Below, piece after piece: positions 33,896 to 46,200 of a stretch of DNA of 64,000 nucleotides. Made by a program: the position numbers and the translations under genes. The stretch is from Phocoena phocoena (lineage: Eukaryota; Chordata; Mammalia; Artiodactyla; Phocoenidae). The stretch is from positions 48,330,500 through 48,394,499 of the forward strand of contig NC_089236.1 of the NCBI RefSeq assembly GCF_963924675.1, read 5' to 3'. Position 1 is the stretch's first letter, and every line of letters begins with the position of its first letter. The notes under the pieces are model-generated. The model searched no databases. It was not told the origin of the DNA and saw nothing but the letters and a program-made list of their open reading frames with translations.

Positions 33896-33899
33896 GTCT

Positions 33900-36800
33900 T
33901 TGTTTTTCTGCCTGTGATCATTTAAAAAGCTTGCTGACGTTTCTGAAAACAAGCAACTTTGGAAAATGGACCAGGTTATGTTAAAAATGGTCGGTGACCT
34001 TTACATTATGACTGTTTAAATACTAAAACTGATATTTGGAATTTTCCCCCTTTTGAAAAGTTCTTATTCCTCCCTCAGCATCAGCAGTTGGGGCTGGGAA
34101 TGGAAACGGGGTAAACCATACTAAGTTTGAGCCATGTGGGAAAATGATGGGATCCTGAAAACAGCAAATTAGCCCACAGCTATACCTGTTTACATAGTCA
34201 ATGTGTGTTTGTTCGGTTTGAAGATACTTCAAAAATAACAACTGTAAAAGAGATTACCGCTTTGATCAGAGAATCTGAATCTCCTTTGTTTGACCATGAA
34301 TAATTGGTCTTTGTAATGTTAATGCTTCTTTTAAGGAATATCAGATCTGTAAATGCACCTTAATTACAGGCAAGCCGTTTTGGAGGGAATTCACGACAGC
34401 ATTTTATTGAAGGTCTTTTCTAGTTCCCCTTCAAATCTAATTACAGTAGAAAGATTATTTTACGCCACAAAGCAAAAAGCTATAATTATTAGTGTTTTCA
34501 TTCATGTTCACATAGGTGAAAAGAGTTATCTTATTGAAGAATAAGATTGAAATCTTAAAAATGTCCTAGTTTTCCTATTAAGCACAGAAGGAGGTAAAGC
34601 CTTAACTGAGTTATACTTGCTAACCTGTTAACCATAATCCAGCCGGCAGCTCTGAAGTCTGTTTTCCCCAGACTTTACACTTGGAAGCACCACTTGGGAA
34701 TCCGCAACTTAAGCAATGATTGATTCCTAAATCTTGTTTTTAAATTTGAAACCAATTAAACAATCCACTCAGAGTAAGAGAGTAGAAAATATCTTTTTTT
34801 AAAAAGCTTTCCTATTGTAATTTTGTGGTATTCAGCTTAGTTATTTTTGTTGTAAGAAAATAGATGTCAATATAGAAGGTTAGATGTTGCTGAAGATGTG
34901 AGGAAATGGGATTGCTAAACTGCAGATTGGGTGATTTAGTTAGATATGAGGAAGAATGTCTCAACAGCAGAGTGAAATCTCCTTACGTGGAGGTGGCTTG
35001 AAAGTTGCATATTTTATGAAACGGTATGGGGCAAAGCTTGTGAGCCAAGCAGGGCCTGCTCAAAGAGGGGAAACTTTCCATAGACTGCATTTGCTGTCTT
35101 ACTTTGTATTCAATCCCAAAATGGAATTTTCTCCTCCTCTGGCCAGAAGGCTAACGACCCTTAAGCACTTATACCTTGCACCCACCAGCTTCCACCTTCC
35201 AACCTGAGAGCATTTTTTGCAATATCGTGTTAACATTTAAACTTATCATTTTAAAACTATGAATAGAGCCCATCACACCTGTATAGGAGGGGAAATGTCT
35301 CTGAGGTTTAAACCACACTGAGTTAGCACATTCCCAGTCATTTGGGGTGTGGTTTTTTTCCTAATTATAGCAGCAATTAGCTTTGCAGCATTGCATTCAT
35401 TCCGAACAGCAGGGATGGAGAACAATAATCTTGTTTACCTGAAGCTGGAGAGAGTGTACCTAGCTTTGTTCCCTCTGCAGCCTAATCTAAGTGCTTTGCT
35501 AGGTGCCATCCTGCACAATAGAGTGTGACTGGGCCCCTCAAAGAGCCTCCCTCACCTGGTTAATTCAGTTGTCACTGAAAACCTCCACAAGGTCAACGAA
35601 AAACAGGTAACACGCCGTTTCAGACTTAAAAAGGGTGGCATCTTTTATTTACATTGATTTCAAAGACGGAGCCCTCAGATATAGTGATACCTTTTTTTTT
35701 TTTTAAATCGTTTAATCTGTTAAAATTATCCCAGGGAAAACAATGGAGCTCCTTTAGAGTGTTCTTGACAGTGAATGAAATAGGAAGATGGCTGTTGTCA
35801 AAGGCTCTTTTGCAGTCATGGGGAGGAGCAAATTATTAAATGGACAAGTTATTTACATTTGAAAATGAACTGCATTACAATGGGAACGTGTCATTAGTTT
35901 TCATTTTCCACAACAAAGATTTTAGGGTAATTTCCTTTCATGAGAGTTGTTTCTCTTCTATGTACATTATCCTTCAAAACCACTGTTGTCACCATCAGAG
36001 GGTCTTCGGTTTGGCCTTGGGTTTTTTCCTTAAGGTGTAGGAAGAATAGCCTTGATTATTCTAAATACCTAAATGTTAGGGCAAAAGTTTGATTGCAGCC
36101 AGCAAGAACTGAAATGGTGGGTGGGTACAGTACAAATGGGTCGTAGCCCTTGTACAGTGCCAAACGATAATACTCTGAAGGTATACTACAGCGTTTGACA
36201 TATTTTAGTGTTTTACAGTGTACACAGTGTATTTCTCTACTGTCAAATGTAGGCTACTACAGAGGAAGAACAGTAATCAGTTATACATTAACCACGAAAG
36301 GTCATTTCCTGTGGCAAATGCAAGGTCTATTGATCAAGTAATATTTGTTGGTAGAAATGAGTCTCATTACTGAATGAAGCTTGTGAAGGAAAACATTATC
36401 TAGTGGGACATGATGATGTGTGCAAATCATCCATTTGCTCAAGGTGGTTTGAATATCATCAAATGTTTATCTGCACTTCTTAAATGTAACTTACTGACTT
36501 CTCAGCTAATCAATCCCCAAAGCTGCGTTCTTTTGTCAACTTACTAGGCTGCACATTCAAACAATGATTAATTGCCTCATGTTAACTATGAGATAAGAAA
36601 AAAAAAATGAAAAGAAAATGAATGACGTATTCATTTGGGTTACAAAATGGGCTATAAACTAGTTTCCCAGCATGAGCTGTGGTTTACTTTCAAACTTAAA
36701 TAACTTGTCTATGTAACCTTATCTTCCGGGCACTTCCTGCAAACTTCATATATTATGCAATGACGCCCATAAATATAGGTAGAAGTTAACTTGAATGGCT

Positions 36801-37450
36801 GAAACAGAGTTAACCACACACATGTAGTTAAAGCTTTATCACCATTTCTGTCATAAACCTCTCCCTTTCCTTTAAGAGATTTACCAAGCTATCATAAAAA
36901 AGTATTATGGCTGTATCTTTGCAAAAAAAGAACGCTTGAGAAGTGGCTTACCTCCTTAAACATACTGGACTTCGGCTTACCGTCCCATAGTCATGAACCA
37001 TGAGTGCTGCCACATGTCAGGAAGGCCACTTTGTTTGCGTGTCCAACGTCGCAGGGTTGAGGTGGCACCGGCATTTATTATTCCCTTATTTTTCATAAAT
37101 TCCTTAAAATTTTAACACAATATAACTCCAATGATGACATATTACTAGAGGTATACGATTTAAACACATGTAGCCAAGTCACCAAATAAACAAGGAAAAG
37201 TGTAAAATAGAATGCTTTATGGGGAAAAAAGTGATTATACATAATCAAATATCTGTAATGAGAGGGATAGAAATTTTCCAGGCATATAAATCGGCCTTAA
37301 ATAACTGGGCAGGAAAATTGAAAGCATCAGATCCCCTACATTGACTTGGTAAATGGCTATAGCAAGCATCCTGATGATTCTGCTGACTTCTTTTCAAGAG
37401 CTAACACCAGTGGCATTATATCTTGCAGTATATATGTAGCATCTTGAGAA
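33900..37450. other. Repeat-poor island upstream of KLF5, candidate regulatory DNA
   Basis: About 3.5 kb without any SINE, L1, L2 or DNA-transposon signature I can see, between repeat-dense flanks. It has no convincing open frame. It holds clusters of core motifs for developmental factors, such as a CACCC/KLF-type ggggtgtgg at 35344, 'aacaat' and 'tgtttac' around 35420-35440, and 'caatgattaattgcc' near 36560. Regulatory function is inferred only from repeat absence and motif content. Confidence 0.45.
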
Positions 37451-37453
37451 ATT

Positions 37454-37546
37454 TTGCGGTACGCGGCCTCTCACTGTTGTGGCCTCTCCCGTTGCGGAGC
37501 AACAGGCTCCGGACGCTCAGGCTCAGCAGCCATGGCTCACGGGCCC
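37454..37546 (-). mobile_element. CHR-2 SINE fragment lacking both ends
   Basis: Starts at 'ttgcggtacgcggcctctca' without the usual T run and stops at 'ggctcacgggccc', so the promoter half of the element is missing. It is followed at once by three exact copies of ggttcttt (37549-37572). Confidence 0.88.
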
Positions 37547-37548
37547 AT

Positions 37549-37572
37549 GGTTCTTTGGTTCTTTGGTTCTTT
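37549..37572. repeat. Tandem repeat, 3 x ggttcttt
   Basis: Three perfect head-to-tail copies of an 8-mer at the broken end of a SINE. Confidence 0.95.
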
Positions 37573-37779
37573 TCAGACCAACCACATTCCATGAATCCTA
37601 GCTCATATTCCTAGTAATAGGCATTTATGGAGATAGGCTACTTTTTGCATGGAATCGCCAATGCTTAGCTGGGACATAGCTAGCAACCTCCCTCCCTGCC
37701 TGCCATCCACAACCCCCAATCTCTCTCCTGTCTCCAGAGGTAAACTGATAACAGTTATGTGTTAGCCATTTTAGACAAT

Positions 37780-38650
37780 GTATATTTCACATACATCACT
37801 TACATAAATGACACCATGAAATATGTATTAACCAGTGACATTTTTTTTTCACTTATTGTGCCTTTAGAGACATTTCATGTCGGTATAGATATAGCTACTT
37901 CATTCTGTTAAAATTTCTGGGTAATATGTGGATAGAGTAGAATTTACTCACTCATTTACTTGACCATTACTTATTGTTGGATATTTAGATAATTGTCAGT
38001 CTTTCATTATTACAAACAGTGCTGCAATAAACATTCTGCTACATCTATCTACTTTTGTGTACACTTAAGGGATTTTCAGGAATGAATTTCTAAAAGTAAA
38101 ATTTCAAAGTGTGTGAAAATTTTACCTTTTGATAGATGCTTTAGAGTGCCCTGTGCAGAGAGCCGTTTTACCAAGACCCTACAAAGTTTTATTTTTACTA
38201 ACATTATGAGACTTCCAGTTTCCCCACACCCTCTCTGAATCACTTTCATTTCTGTACATCTGGTGAGCAAAAATGGTTATCCCATTGCTGTTTTGCATTT
38301 CCCTGAGAGTGGTGGGGTTGAGAAACTTTTCATACATTTATCGCCCTCTTGTACTTCTTCTTCTGTGAATTGCCTATTTACCACCATTGCCTAATTTTCC
38401 TTGGGTTCTCTCTGTCTTACAGATTTTTTTTTTAAAGATCTCTTTTATGATTGTGAATATGAATCCTTTGTTGCAAATGTTTTCTCCCAGATAGTCACTT
38501 ACTATTTAGGGGTTTGGGGTAAAGGGGTCATTTGTCTTTTACCTTCACGGTCACACTGATACACAAGACTCTCCATTAGGTTAGACTTTCTCTTGGACTT
38601 TATTATATAAATTCTTTATATAGCATGTAGAAATTAGGTTTGATCTATCC
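37780..38650 (-). mobile_element. L1 3' region fragment
   Basis: Antisense L1: 'cagtgctgcaataaacattc', 'ggaatgaatttctaaaagta', 'ttttgcatttccctgagag', 'ttgttgcaaatgttttctcc'. The part 38030-38130 is homologous to 40490-40600. Confidence 0.75.
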
Positions 38651-38834
38651 GTGGGCCAACTGTCCTCACCAGTTTACCCAGTTTGTGATTTACCCTAAGC
38701 ACTATGTCTGTTCTTACCCAGAATTCCCTCCTCTCTCCTCCTATCTGCTGTTTTGCAGAAACTTGTGTTTTCTTTAAGGTCAATTCAAGAATCAAAGTCC
38801 ACAGCGGATCTCTCTTCCTTGTTCACTATCCACT

Positions 38835-38985
38835 GGCACAAAGTTATTTTGTTATTTTATGTGCACATATACTGTAACTTCAATGAGTTGGGAAGCTACC
38901 CAACTGAAGGTCCCTTGCTTTTGCCATAACTCCCACTGTCTAACACATAGTGGGACTCTAATAAATAATTGTTGGTTGTTTTAAA
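38835..38985 (+). repeat. L2 3' end
   Basis: 'cacatatactgtaacttcaa', 'ctaacacatagtgggactct', 'aataaataattgttggttg': sense L2 terminus. Confidence 0.65.
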
Positions 38986-39484
38986 AATTCTTTTTTATAG
39001 GAAAATACTTAATCTATCCCTTCTCCCCCAGACAGGTACACCATCCCTGTGCATTTCTTCAATCATCTTTTTTGTGTAATTTATCTTTTGCTCCATTTGT
39101 CGTTAGGTCACACCTGCTTATAATGTCTGAGGTTCTAAACCTCAACAATAAATTGAGAGCAATGTTAAGGATCTGCTTTTCTGAAAATTCTCTGGTGACA
39201 CAAAGAAGAATCTAGTATTTTTCAAATTTGAAAGACGCATCTCTAAAGTCTAACTTATTCCCTGGGATAGGTTTTTATTTCATGCTACCTGAGACCTGTC
39301 TTCTCAGACACTAAAGAGAGACTATGGCTTTACGGCAGGTTTTTTTTTTTTTTTTTTGGTTTATTTGTTTTTTAAAATTAAAAGTCAAAAACCTAATCTA
39401 CACTACATTAAAATACAATTTATATTTCATTGATTGGTCAAGTTGTTCTTATTACTACTGCTTCTACTGTGCTTTCCTTAAAAA

Positions 39485-39700
39485 ATTTTTTTTTATATCA
39501 TAGAATGTTTCCAAAAGATACAAAAATAGTGAGAATGAACCCTTCATGTACTCATCACCCAGCTTCAACCATTATTAACTCGTGGTCAATCTTTTTCATT
39601 CATACCTTCATTCAGTGTTTATCCTCTCTGGGTTATTTTGAAGCAAATCCCCAAATGTCAAATCATTTTATACTTAAATATAAAATTTAAGTCCAAAAAT
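39485..39700. mobile_element. Probable L1M non-coding fragment
   Basis: 'agaatgaacccttcatgtac', 'tcatcacccagcttcaacca', 'ttattaactcgtggtcaatc', 'gaagcaaatccccaaatgtc': a common old L1M-type block, assigned from memory. Confidence 0.55.
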
Positions 39701-40260
39701 GTAGTTCAAAGCTCTGGAGGCCCTTGTGTTTTGTGTGTGTACGTGTGCATTCTTCATTCAGACATGCATTTTCATATAGTACTCTACACGGCAGAGCCAT
39801 GGTTGGCTGAAGAAACAAAGATGAAGGTAATATGTAATATAATAAAAATAAATTTGATAAGTGCAGTGATAGTGGTGGTACTCAGTACATAGGGCCATCA
39901 TGACAAAAATGATAGTTCCATAAGGTCTGTATGTTTTAGCTGAGGTGGGATTGCTTTAGTGGGTTTGTGATAGGTTCTCCTCAATTTAACTTCAAGTCTC
40001 CTACAAAAACAAATCTGTGAAGACCAGTGCTAGAAAGCAGGATCTCATCTTTTGAAATAAAACAAATAGTTCTCAAACCTTTATTCTTTTTTTTCCTTTT
40101 AATTTCAAAATGATTTCAAACTTAAAGAAAAAGTTGCAAGAATAAACAAAAAAATCCCATATTCATTTTACCCAGATTCATCACTAACATTTTGCCACAT
40201 CTGCTTTCTCTGTCTCACGCTTTCTCTCTCTGTCCCTCTGTTTCTGCCTATCTCTCTCTG

Positions 40261-40263
<3 letters not shown>

Positions 40264-40305
<42 letters not shown>
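40264..40305. repeat. (AC)n microsatellite
   Basis: About 21 AC units inside the composite L1-type element. Confidence 0.95.
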
Positions 40306-40307
<2 letters not shown>

Positions 40308-40741
40308 ATTTTGGCCTTGATTAATTCAACCATTAGTTGCAAACATCATGACCCTTTATCCATAAATATTTAGAGAGTATATTCTAAGAACAAGGGTATT
40401 CTCTTATATAACCAGTTATACTATTAAGTTTGGAAATGTAGCATTGTCCACACTCAAATTTTGCTAATACCCCAATAATGTTCATTGCAAACGATGCTGC
40501 AATAAACATTCTGGCACGTCTATCTTTGTGAATATTTAAGAGATTTTGAGGAATGAATACCTAAAAGTGGAATTTCAAAGTGTTTGAAAATTTTATTTAC
40601 AGTTCATACTCAAATTTTACTAATTAGTCCAATTGTGACAATTCCCTCCGGCCTCCCCCCATGTAGTTCAAGCCAGGATTATTTATTCCTTTAAAAAGAA
40701 ACAGTAGCTGCAACTTTGTCTTTCATGACTCTTTCATCATA

Positions 40742-41074
40742 TATATATATATTTTTAAAATTTATTTTTGGCTGCGTTGGGTCTTTGTTGCTGCGCCCAG
40801 GATTCCTCTAGTTGCAGCGAGAGGGGGCTACTTTTTGTTGAGGTGTGCGGGCTTCTCATTGCGGTGGTTTCTCTTGTCGTGGAGCACGGGCTAGGCACGT
40901 GTGCTTAGTAGGCACGTGTGCTCAGTAGCACGGGCTCTAGAGCGCAGCCTCAGTAGTTGTGGCACACGGGCTTAGTTGCTCCGCGGCATGTGGGATCTTC
41001 CCAGACCAGGAATTGAACCCGTGTCCCCTGCATTGACAGGTGGATTCTTAACCACTGTGCCACCAGGGAAGTCC
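40742..41074 (-). mobile_element. Long CHR-type SINE
   Basis: Minus-strand copy: 'ggctgcgttgggtctttgtt', a local duplication of 'aggcacgtgtgct' (two copies), 'ttgctccgcggcatgtggga' and 'ccaccagggaagtcc'. Flanking ctctttcatcatat and ctctttcatgatat form a target-site duplication. Confidence 0.92.
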
Positions 41075-41184
41075 CTCTTTCATGATATTTATTGTACATT
41101 TTTGAAGAGTGAAGCCAGTGGTTTGTAGAAAGTTCCTCAATTTGAGTTTGTCTGACTTTCCTCATGGTTAGATTCAGGTGATGT

Positions 41185-41393
41185 ATTTTTTTTTTTTTTT
41201 TTTCGTTACGCGAGCCTCTCACTGCTGTGGCCTCTCCCTTGAGGAGCACAGGCTCCGGACGCGCAGACTCAGCAGCCATGGCTTACGGGCCCAGCCGCTC
41301 CGCGGTATGTGGGATCTTCCCAGACCAGGAATTGAACCCGTGTCCCCTGCATCGGCAGGCGGACTCTCAACCACTGCGCCACCAGGGAAGCCC
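41185..41393 (-). mobile_element. CHR-2-type SINE at a reused target
   Basis: Minus-strand copy with T run on the left and ccaccagggaagccc on the right. Flanked by tcaggtgatgt at 41174-41184 and 41394-41404; the same 11-mer recurs after the next SINE at 41728. Confidence 0.93.
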
Positions 41394-41440
41394 TCAGGTG
41401 ATGTTTTTTTTTTTTTTTTAAAGATGATGTTAGGGCTAGG

Positions 41441-41727
41441 AGTTTATTAATTTATTTAATTTATTTTTGCTGTATTGGGTCTTCGTTTCCGTGCGTGGGC
41501 TTTCTCTAGTTGTGGCAAGTGGGGGCCACTCTTCATCGCAGTGCGCGGGCCTCTCACTATTGCAGCCTCTCGTTGCAGAGCACAGGCTCCAGACGCGCAG
41601 GCTCAGTAGTTGTGGCTCACGGGCCTCGTTGTTCCGCGGCATGTGGGATCCTCCCAGACCAGGGCTGGAACCCGTGTCTCCCGCACTAGCAGGCAGACTC
41701 TCAACCACTGCGCCACCAGGGAAGCCC
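41441..41727 (-). mobile_element. Long CHR-type SINE at the same target
   Basis: Minus-strand copy: 'ttgctgtattgggtcttcgt', 'gcctctcactattgcagcct', 'ttgttccgcggcatgtggga', 'ccaccagggaagccc', followed by tcaggtgatgt at 41728. A T run and about 20 unassigned bases separate it from the previous SINE. Confidence 0.9.
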
Positions 41728-42159
41728 TCAGGTGATGTATTTTTATGTACAGTACAATACAACACAAGATAAACAACACTGCATCCTTCTCAGTTCATCA
41801 CATCAAAAAAACCCCATGATATCAATTTGTCCCATTAATGATGATGTGAATTTTGATCATCTGCTTAAGGTAGTGTCTGCCAAGTTTTTCCATTGGTAGG
41901 TTACTATTTTTCCCATTGTAATTAATACCTTATTTGTGGGGAAATACTTTGAGACTATGTAAAATATCCTATTTCTCATCAGAATGGTACCCAATCATTT
42001 TAGCTTCCATTAATTCTTGCCTTAATCAATTAATACTACAATGGTTGTTAAGAGGGTGATGTTTCTAACTCATTTCTTCTACATTTTAAGATGGCATTCT
42101 ATGAAACTTTTATTCTTAATTTTACCTTTTATGTTTATAAGAATAAAATTGAGTTCACC

Positions 42160-42620
42160 AAACATCAGTGGTCTCTTTGGTGTGGGACACTGTGCTCAGA
42201 GACATCATGATGGACACAAAGACAAGACCATTCGTGTCCTGCAGGGGCATGCGATTTTGTAGGGGGAGATGGATTCAAGGCAGATGGTTAGGAATGCTTT
42301 ACTGGGGATACAAAGCTAATGGGAAGGAGAAGAAACCAAAAGAGTATAATTTTTACTGGGGTATACGGAGTGACCTTGGGAGAGGGGTGGGATTTTAGCT
42401 GGGCTTGTGATTTATGGTATATGTAGTCAAAGACAGACATTGGAGGGAACAGCAGCGGCATTTGGGAAATGACAAATAATCCCTATGCTTAGAGCCTAAG
42501 GCTCCTGGGAGAAGAGGCAGGGCGGCGTAGGGAGATTCCAGGCTGGAAAGATCGGCTGGGGTTGCCTCAACATCCCGAACTGAAGAGTTTGGACTCCAAT
42601 TTACTGAGAAGCAAGAAACA
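42160..42620 (-). repeat. L2 fragment
   Basis: Antisense L2: 'gtgggacactgtgctcagag', 'gattttgtagggggagatgg', 'ttttagctgggcttgtgatt', 'ttggactccaatttactgag'. Diverged but in the correct order. Confidence 0.6.
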
Positions 42621-42654
42621 TATTTGAGGTGGGGGTGGGGGGAGTTACCTGTCA

Positions 42655-42765
42655 GATAATGCTTAGGGCAGGGACTGTATCCTACCCATCTTTGTATTTT
42701 CAAGGCCTACAGCAGTGCTCAGCACACTAAGGGTGTTCAGTAAATGTTTTCAGGCACCAGTGATG
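42655..42765 (+). repeat. L2 3' end
   Basis: 'gggcagggactgtatcctac', 'ccatctttgtattttcaagg', 'cagcagtgctcagcacacta', 'ttcagtaaatgttttc': sense L2 terminus. Confidence 0.75.
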
Positions 42766-42786
42766 TGCTGGATGATTTAGAATAGC

Positions 42787-42818
<32 letters not shown>
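42787..42818. repeat. (GT)n microsatellite
   Basis: About 16 GT units just after the L2 terminus. Confidence 0.95.
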
Positions 42819-42823
<5 letters not shown>

Positions 42824-43137
42824 TTTACTTGTGGGTTGAGGTCATGAAGGGAGGGTGGAGAAGGGGCATGTGGGCCCTTAACTCTGAAAGCAGCTCTCTA
42901 TTGACTTGTTTATAGAAAAATGTTTAAAATATTAAGTTCCTAGACCACCACCAATATGCTCCGCTGACTTTAATTTTCAATTCCCAGAAAGCAAGTTTGG
43001 GAATTACTTTAAACAACTTTAGGTGCCAGTAAGGAGAAAAGGCTCTCAGAGAGAAGATAGTAAAGACATCCCATTAGAAACCATTTTACTCTATATAGTC
43101 TTTATGAATATTTTAGAATTTAAAAAACTCCAAAAAT

Positions 43138-43274
43138 GGGAATTCCCTGGCTGTCCAGTGGTTAGGCCTCGTCGCTTTCAATGTGGTGGCCCTGGGATTG
43201 GTCGGGGAACTGAGATCCCACAAACCCTGAGGCGTGACGGGGTGGGGGGGGCGGGAACCACAAAAAACACAAAC
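43138..43274 (+). mobile_element. Short CHR-type SINE, last one before KLF5
   Basis: Sense copy: 'gggaattccctggctgtcca', 'gtggttaggcctcgtcgctt', 'cggggaactgagatccca', A-rich end. No further CHR SINE was seen from here to 64000. Confidence 0.88.
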
Positions 43275-46200
43275 AGCTCTTAAGAGATGCATATGAACTT
43301 TTAAGAGTCTATGCATTTTGTCAAAACACTGTAAATAACCTGGTTCATTTAATAGGGGAAAACAAAGCAAGAAAGTAAAATGAGATACCCAAAATAACTT
43401 TGAGTATAAATCATTGCAGAAGTCTTGTTGATCACTTAGGAAATAAATTAAAGCATATTTATATTTAAAACATTCCCAGGTTATCCCTTTCCAAACTTCA
43501 AACCTTGTAATCTCTCTTCAGCTTGTTTATTCTGCAGTGAATGCTGAAAATCTACTGGCTTGGTTAAGAAGGTTTACATATTTTCCCAGCACAGGGTGCC
43601 GGCAAGTTGTGGCTGTATTTGGTGCTTTCAAATGGAAAATCATTTGATCTTCACCTACAGTTCCAATAAACCCTTAATTGTATAGAGGTAACATTTATGT
43701 ATTTTTTTTATTGAAAACATTTATTCTGGTTACAAATGAAATATGTGGCAATTGTGAAACATTTAGAAACTATTGAAAAGTATAAAGCAATGTAAAACCA
43801 CCCATCATTTGACCATCCAATGAGAGCCACCAAAATACATACGTGTTTTGTATTTTCTTTTCATCTTTGGGTCTGTGTTTATAAAAACCTCTTTACTTTG
43901 TTTTACTTAACATGTCATGAGTATTTTCCCATGTGACTAAATATCCTTTAATAATATGAAAATGGTAGTAGATTCAGTGGCTGCTATTGAACTACTTTCC
44001 TATCGTTGGATACCTGGGTTCTTTTCAGTGTATAATGTAATATTTTTCCTAGAGGGAGAATTATCTATTGTTTTAAACGTTGTTTACATTTTAGCCTTCT
44101 TCTGCTTATTGTCAGACTGTCCTCTTCAAAATTTACACAAGTTTACACAACCATCACCAGTGGATAGACACAAAGGCATGAAGAGCCAGCATTGGGCTTA
44201 GCACTATCCTTACACATTTCATTCACAAATTAACCTCCAAAGGCGTGTTTTCTTGTGCCCCGTGCACAGTTCACTTGAGCATTCAGTAGGAGTGCCTCAC
44301 AGCCTAGGACCATTAGTGCTTTTGTCATCACATGGACAGCAATTGGCTCAAAACACTGCTCATTGTGATGCCGGTGATGAGGCCTCCTTAGTGTTCTAAA
44401 AGATTGTTTGGTGTAACTACTTCAGTTCAGGATTTTTCTCTTGACCTTTCCTAACATGTTGAGAGTCAGAATTCAAATACTGTACAGTTTAAGCTACAGT
44501 ATGCCTGGCCTGTAACTTGGTTCAAGGCATTTATAGTTGTCTGCTTATCACACTAACAAGGTGGAAAAAGCAATCCCAGTACCCCCAAAAGGTAAAATAC
44601 TGTTTGTTGTATATTACTAGAGTTTTGAAAATAGGATAAATTATAGTACATTTAGGAATAAGTGCACATTGAGAGTTTTATGAGATATTTCAGGAAGAAC
44701 ACGTTTAACTCCAAACTTAAATATAAAATTTAATTCCTTAAGAACTGAGGTTGAGAGAGTAAAAAAATAGAATATGAAGCTTTTTTCTTGACATCACTTT
44801 AATTTATTCAAAAAGAAGTCTATAATCCTATTTAAATTACATACTGTTTCATCACAAAAGGAAAGGACATCTTTTCTTGTGTGTCTTAATTTTTTGAGTC
44901 AAAATGGTTTGAATTTTGACTAATCTCATTTGAAGCTTCTGTTTATTGTGTTCTTTTCTCAATGGCATTTTTTTCTTTTTATGTGGGGGTACAAGCAGTT
45001 GCCATTAATGAATAGAAAAGATTAAAAGTGTGAAATAAAGGACAATAATTCTGTCTTACGTTCCTACTGATACAGATTCTGACACTAGGTGGATAATCAA
45101 TGATTATCAAAAAAGTCACTTTAAATTGAATAATCTTGCCCTAGAGGAGAATTTACTCCCTTATTAAAAAAAAAAAAGAAAAAGATTTTTATTCTTTGTT
45201 GTGCTTTTTCTATGGCCCAATATCACTTGGAAATTTGACTTTGATTTTACCGAGTTGCAATATTCCATGAATAGTTTCCAAAGTGAATAAAATGTTGTCA
45301 AAAATACTCTAGATCCCTTAATTTCAAGCTCTCCGTGATGTGTCAGCCAAACAACTGAATATAGATATTTCTTTTGCCGTGTCTTCCTGCGAACATTGCC
45401 CTAGTGATAGCTTCATATTTCGCTCATCTCATCATTCAGAAGCTATTTATCCATTTTTTTCCACTGCCTCCTTCAAACCTCCCCTTCCCCCATCGTTGAA
45501 TGCCTATTCAGCCTCCACACATTCAGGCGTATTTATTCCCGTAAAGATAGTGACACTTAGGGTTTATTCTAAGACTAAATCTGTGTTGCCCAGTGACTAA
45601 GGACTCAAGCATGCACACTGCTTCTGTGCTTACCCTCCTACCTAACTTGACTACTCAACTTTTCTTCTTTCTTTCCCTCCGAATTCTCTGTTTTGGCACA
45701 GTTCAGTTAACACACCACTGCCAGGCCACTAATTGATTTTTGAAACCTGACATTTGTTTTTTGTTTTCTCCTATCTTCCCTCATGGTACAGCACTACTAA
45801 GCAGGAAGGAATGCAAAGAACTAGAAAGTTCAAAGTAATTGAGTATCTGTCCATTCACACTGTCTGGCTTCACGCCAATGCAGAACCTGGAACATTTGAA
45901 AAATATTTATCAAGTTTTAACCCTTTTGGCTAAGTCAGTGAAGCAGGTTTGCAGCTGGAGCATTTGTGTTCACAGCAACAGCAAGTAAGCTTGGTTGAAC
46001 ATGTCTTTTATATGTTCAGAACCGCATGGCAAATGTCTCAGAAAAGGATTTCTTTCCAATTTCTGTACTATTGTACAGTGCTAAGCTAATTATTTTCTGT
46101 GAGACTGCAGACCTGGGTATTTCAGAGAAACTTACTTAAAAGTGGCAGCCCTATTTCATGAACCCTTATGTCAGGAATGAAATTTAAATAAATGCTACTG

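Larger units (their letters stand above)
40085..42160. mobile_element. Composite old L1M-type element split by three SINEs
   Basis: The pieces 40085-40480, 41080-41175 and 41740-42100 read as successive parts of one old repeat: 'agttgcaagaataaac' ... 'ttttgaagagtgaagccagt' ... 'atgatatcaatttgtcccat' ... 'ctgccaagtttttccattgg' ... 'actttgagactatgtaaaat'. A second L1 scrap (40490-40600) and SINEs at 40742, 41185 and 41441 interrupt it. Assignment to L1M is from memory. Confidence 0.6.

Noticed and set aside
40264..40305. Short tandem arrays as a CRISPR or satellite
   Set aside because: These are simple dinucleotide microsatellites. No spaced direct repeats exist and the genome is vertebrate.
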